From NCBI GenBank assembly GCA_934661735.1, contig CAKUJN010000029.1:1-23225 (forward strand): 23,225 nucleotides of DNA. The letters are read 5' to 3'. Below the pieces are notes generated by a model, which saw only the letters and a program-made list of their open reading frames with translations, was not told where the DNA came from and did not search any database. Positions 21,971 to 23,225 of this stretch are shown in pieces (position 1 is the stretch's first letter; each line of letters begins with the position of its first letter). The stretch comes from an uncultured Oscillospiraceae bacterium (lineage in GTDB: Bacteria > Bacillota > Clostridia > Oscillospirales > Oscillospiraceae). The translations under genes were made by a program, and so were the position numbers.

Positions 21971-21999
21971 ATTTTAACTGCTGTGCGGGCAAAAAGCAA
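21971..21999 (-). promoter_or_regulatory. Promoter of the radical SAM-DUF2344 operon
   Basis: On the minus strand TTGCTT (21994-21999) and TAAAAT (21971-21976) are spaced by 17 bp. It lies in the 80-nt gap after the M50 gene, so the radical SAM pair can be transcribed independently of the protease. Confidence 0.6.
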
Positions 22000-22015
22000 C
22001 TCCCGCGTCATGATT

Positions 22016-22588
22016 TCAGAGGACGGGGGAGCACGCATAATGCCGGCAGGCGCGGCAGGCCCGCACGGAAAGCAGGGCGGCGGCCAGTACCGGCCACGGT
22101 CCGGTTGAAAGCGTCCGCGCGCCATAGATGCTGAGCGCAAGCAGAGCTGCCGCGCTGATGCAGCCAGTGATATGCGCGAGCATCGCGCCGCGGGCAGGGG
22201 AGAGGCGCGTCAGCGCGATGCGCAGCAGCTGGCCGCCGTCGAGCGGGGCGATCGGCAGCAGATTATACAGGCCGAGGAGCAGACTCAGCGCGGAAAAAAC
22301 CGGCGCGTGTGTGCCGAGCGTCAGTCCGCACAGCAGATTGACGGCAGGTCCTGCGGCGGCGCACCAGAACAACGCGCGCTCGGGGAGCAGGCCGGTTTGC
22401 AGCTGCGCGTCGCCGAAGCCCAGACGCAGGCTGTGGACGCGGCCGCCGAAGGCGCAGATGGCGGCGATGTGCGCCGCTTCATGCAGCGCGGCCGCGGCCA
22501 GATACGGCCAGAATACGCCGCCCGCGTCCCAGTGTGCCAGCAGCGCCAGAAAAAACAGAAAGCCGGCGGAAAGCTCAATCCGCAGCAC
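22016..22588 (-). CDS. Site-2-type M50 metalloprotease, SpoIVFB-like
   Basis: This 190-aa integral membrane protein has the zinc motif HEAAH (H36, E37, H40) in an early hydrophobic segment and the partner motif APLDGG (D117) in a later one, with four to six membrane segments. These residues define site-2 intramembrane proteases; SpoIVFB, which activates sigma-K in sporulation, is the best known Firmicute example. At 190 aa it is short and has no C-terminal CBS domain. The predicted start is GTG 22588, overlapping the upstream gene's end by 14 nt; no strong ribosome-binding site is visible, so translation may be coupled. The position beside the radical SAM gene is conserved in related genomes. 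Confidence 0.82.
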   Translation of the reverse strand: MLRIELSAGFLFFLALLAHWDAGGVFWPYLAAAALHEAAHIAAICAFGGRVHSLRLGFGDAQLQTGLLPERALFWCAAAGPAVNLLCGLTLGTHAPVFSALSLLLGLYNLLPIAPLDGGQLLRIALTRLSPARGAMLAHITGCISAAALLALSIYGARTLSTGPWPVLAAALLSVRACRACRHYACSPVL

Positions 22589-22874
22589 CGGTCAGTACCT
22601 GATACGAGCGGGAAAATGCTTCGGCCACGCCGCCGCCCTCGCCAAGCGTGCCGCTCAGTGCGGAAAACGCGTGCCAGACGCTGCTCTGGCGGCCGTATGC
22701 GGCAATGCGGTCAAACGCCGCGCCGACCTGCGGAATGCATACGCGGCAGGTATGCGCCAGCAGAAGCACCGCCGCGGCCAGAAGCAGCGCGGAAATGCGC
22801 CGCTTCCACGGGTGTGTTCCTCCGGTACCGGAGGTACGGCTGTTGGCTGGGGGCGTGGTTGGGTTCTGTTCCAT
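22575..22874 (-). CDS. Small single-pass membrane protein in the spoIVFA position
   Basis: This 99-aa protein has a polar N-terminus (rich in T, P, N and S), one membrane segment (about residues 27-47, ISALLLAAAVLLLAHT) and a roughly 50-residue outer part with no recognised domain. It precedes and overlaps the M50 gene. In Bacillus and many clostridia that place is held by spoIVFA, which anchors the protease and carries a LytM-type domain; nothing of that domain is seen here. A regulator or anchor role for the protease is inference. The ATG at 22874 follows AAAGGAGAG. Upstream in-frame starts add an arginine-rich, unlikely extension. Confidence 0.7.
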   Translation of the reverse strand: MEQNPTTPPANSRTSGTGGTHPWKRRISALLLAAAVLLLAHTCRVCIPQVGAAFDRIAAYGRQSSVWHAFSALSGTLGEGGGVAEAFSRSYQVLTGAAD

Positions 22875-22945
22875 AGTGATCACTCTCCTTTGGTACAAGC
22901 ATATGCGCGCGCGGCGGAATGAATGCGTTTTCTGCCGTGCGGGGC

Positions 22946-22974
22946 TTGCAATCCGCGCGGCACTCTGGTATAAT
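22946..22974 (+). promoter_or_regulatory. Strong promoter upstream of tRNA-Pro
   Basis: TTGCAA (22946-22951) and a perfect TATAAT (22969-22974) are spaced by 17 bp on the plus strand. The first mature tRNA base is about 200 nt further on, so it drives either a long tRNA precursor or a separate small RNA. Confidence 0.7.
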
Positions 22975-22980
22975 ACGATG

Positions 22981-23114
22981 GAATTTGAAGGACAGATACG
23001 GCTTTGCGGACGGAATGCGTGGTTTGGGAGCGGGTCGGCATCCATCCGACAGGCAACAGCCAAAACGCCGGAACCCATTGACACACGGGCATCTGCGGGT
23101 TTCCGCATTTTTCG
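22981..23114 (+). ncRNA. Possible small transcript between promoter and tRNA-Pro
   Basis: The promoter at 22946-22974 would start near 22981. At 23094-23114 a short hairpin (TGCGG, GTTT loop, CCGCA) is followed by T5, which has terminator form. Inside lie GTCGG/CCGAC (about 23035-23051) and GGC/GCC hairpins. No convincing reading frame starts after the predicted start. It could be an untranslated RNA of about 130 nt, or just the 5' part of a tRNA precursor. I do not recognise a known RNA family. Confidence 0.3.
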
Positions 23115-23182
23115 GAATCGCCCGAAAATCCGCCTTTGACCACATGGTTGACTACAGACAGCTTAGACTTTCAATTTCATAA

Positions 23183-23225
23183 CCGGGTGTAGCTCAGATG
23201 GTAGAGCGCGTGGTTTGGGACCACG
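23183..23225 (+). tRNA. tRNA-Pro (UGG anticodon), 5' part
   Basis: The first 43 positions of a tRNA are visible: acceptor strand CCGGGTG (23183-23189), TA, D arm GCTC...GAGC, then anticodon stem CGTGG with loop TTTGGGA and closing CCACG. The anticodon is TGG, which reads proline CCN codons, and the first base C1 fits proline tRNAs. The gene is cut by the window end. A possible closer promoter, TTGACT at 23148-23153, lacks a good -10 box. Confidence 0.92.

Noticed and set aside
20205..21977. Long plus-strand open frame opposite the radical SAM gene
   Set aside because: The opposite strand carries the CxxxCxxC radical SAM motif and an intact 611-aa protein; the plus-strand translation has no family features.
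22978..23140. Short plus-strand frame starting at ATG 22978
   Set aside because: The ATG lies between the -10 box and the predicted start of transcription, with no ribosome-binding site; the translation has no recognisable features.

Overview
The window reads as chromosomal DNA from a GC-rich anaerobic gut-type Firmicute of class Clostridia, most likely Oscillospirales/Ruminococcaceae-like. That placement is an inference from gene content: a TIGR03960/TIGR03936-type radical SAM pair next to a SpoIVFB-like M50 protease, a DUF2284 protein, a Crp/Fnr regulator paired with a ferredoxin, HdeD-like and ROK proteins, strong AGGAGG ribosome-binding sites and sigma-A-type promoters. No phage, CRISPR array, transposase or plasmid function was seen.

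Layout. 1-1100: end of a dispersed repeat, then a minus-strand XRE regulator with a membrane tail and a long leader. 1119-2307: DUF2284 protein convergent with, and overlapping, a short RluA-type pseudouridine synthase. 2388-4251: a self-contained ABC exporter half-transporter with its own promoter and terminator. 4289-7664: promoter, a structured leader, amidohydrolase, ROK sugar kinase and glucose-6-phosphate isomerase, closed by a terminator. 7698-8513: GNAT acetyltransferase. 8514-9253: repeat element copy A. 9254-11100: Crp/Fnr regulator divergent from a zinc-ribbon protein and a 4Fe-4S protein, with overlapping promoters and a perfect operator-like palindrome. 11115-13559: ftsH and an HdeD-like membrane protein on the minus strand. 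13675-17684: an operon of a signal-peptide-less BMP-domain protein, a metallophosphoesterase and an sn-glycerol-1-phosphate dehydrogenase. 17696-18573: repeat copy B plus fragments. 18611-19306: a lipoprotein. 19386-22874: minus-strand genes for a DUF2344 protein, a B12-type radical SAM protein, an M50 protease and a small membrane protein. 22946-23225: a promoter, a possible small transcript and the first 43 nt of tRNA-Pro(UGG).

The most unusual content is non-coding. Two elements of about 680 bp (8531-9211 and 17723-18406) have long, internally palindromic terminal inverted repeats, a 156-bp core that differs at only two positions, an internal terminator-like hairpin and REP-like GTAGGGGC palindromes. 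Both sit in the gap between convergent genes; a third right end sits at the window start beside another 3' end. Base changes that keep hairpins paired suggest selection or mechanism acting on structure. Two regulatory arrangements also stand out: the amidohydrolase leader, which can fold into mutually exclusive helices, and the Crp/Fnr divergent promoter, where the palindrome lies at about -41.5 of the ferredoxin promoter and just downstream of the regulator's own start.
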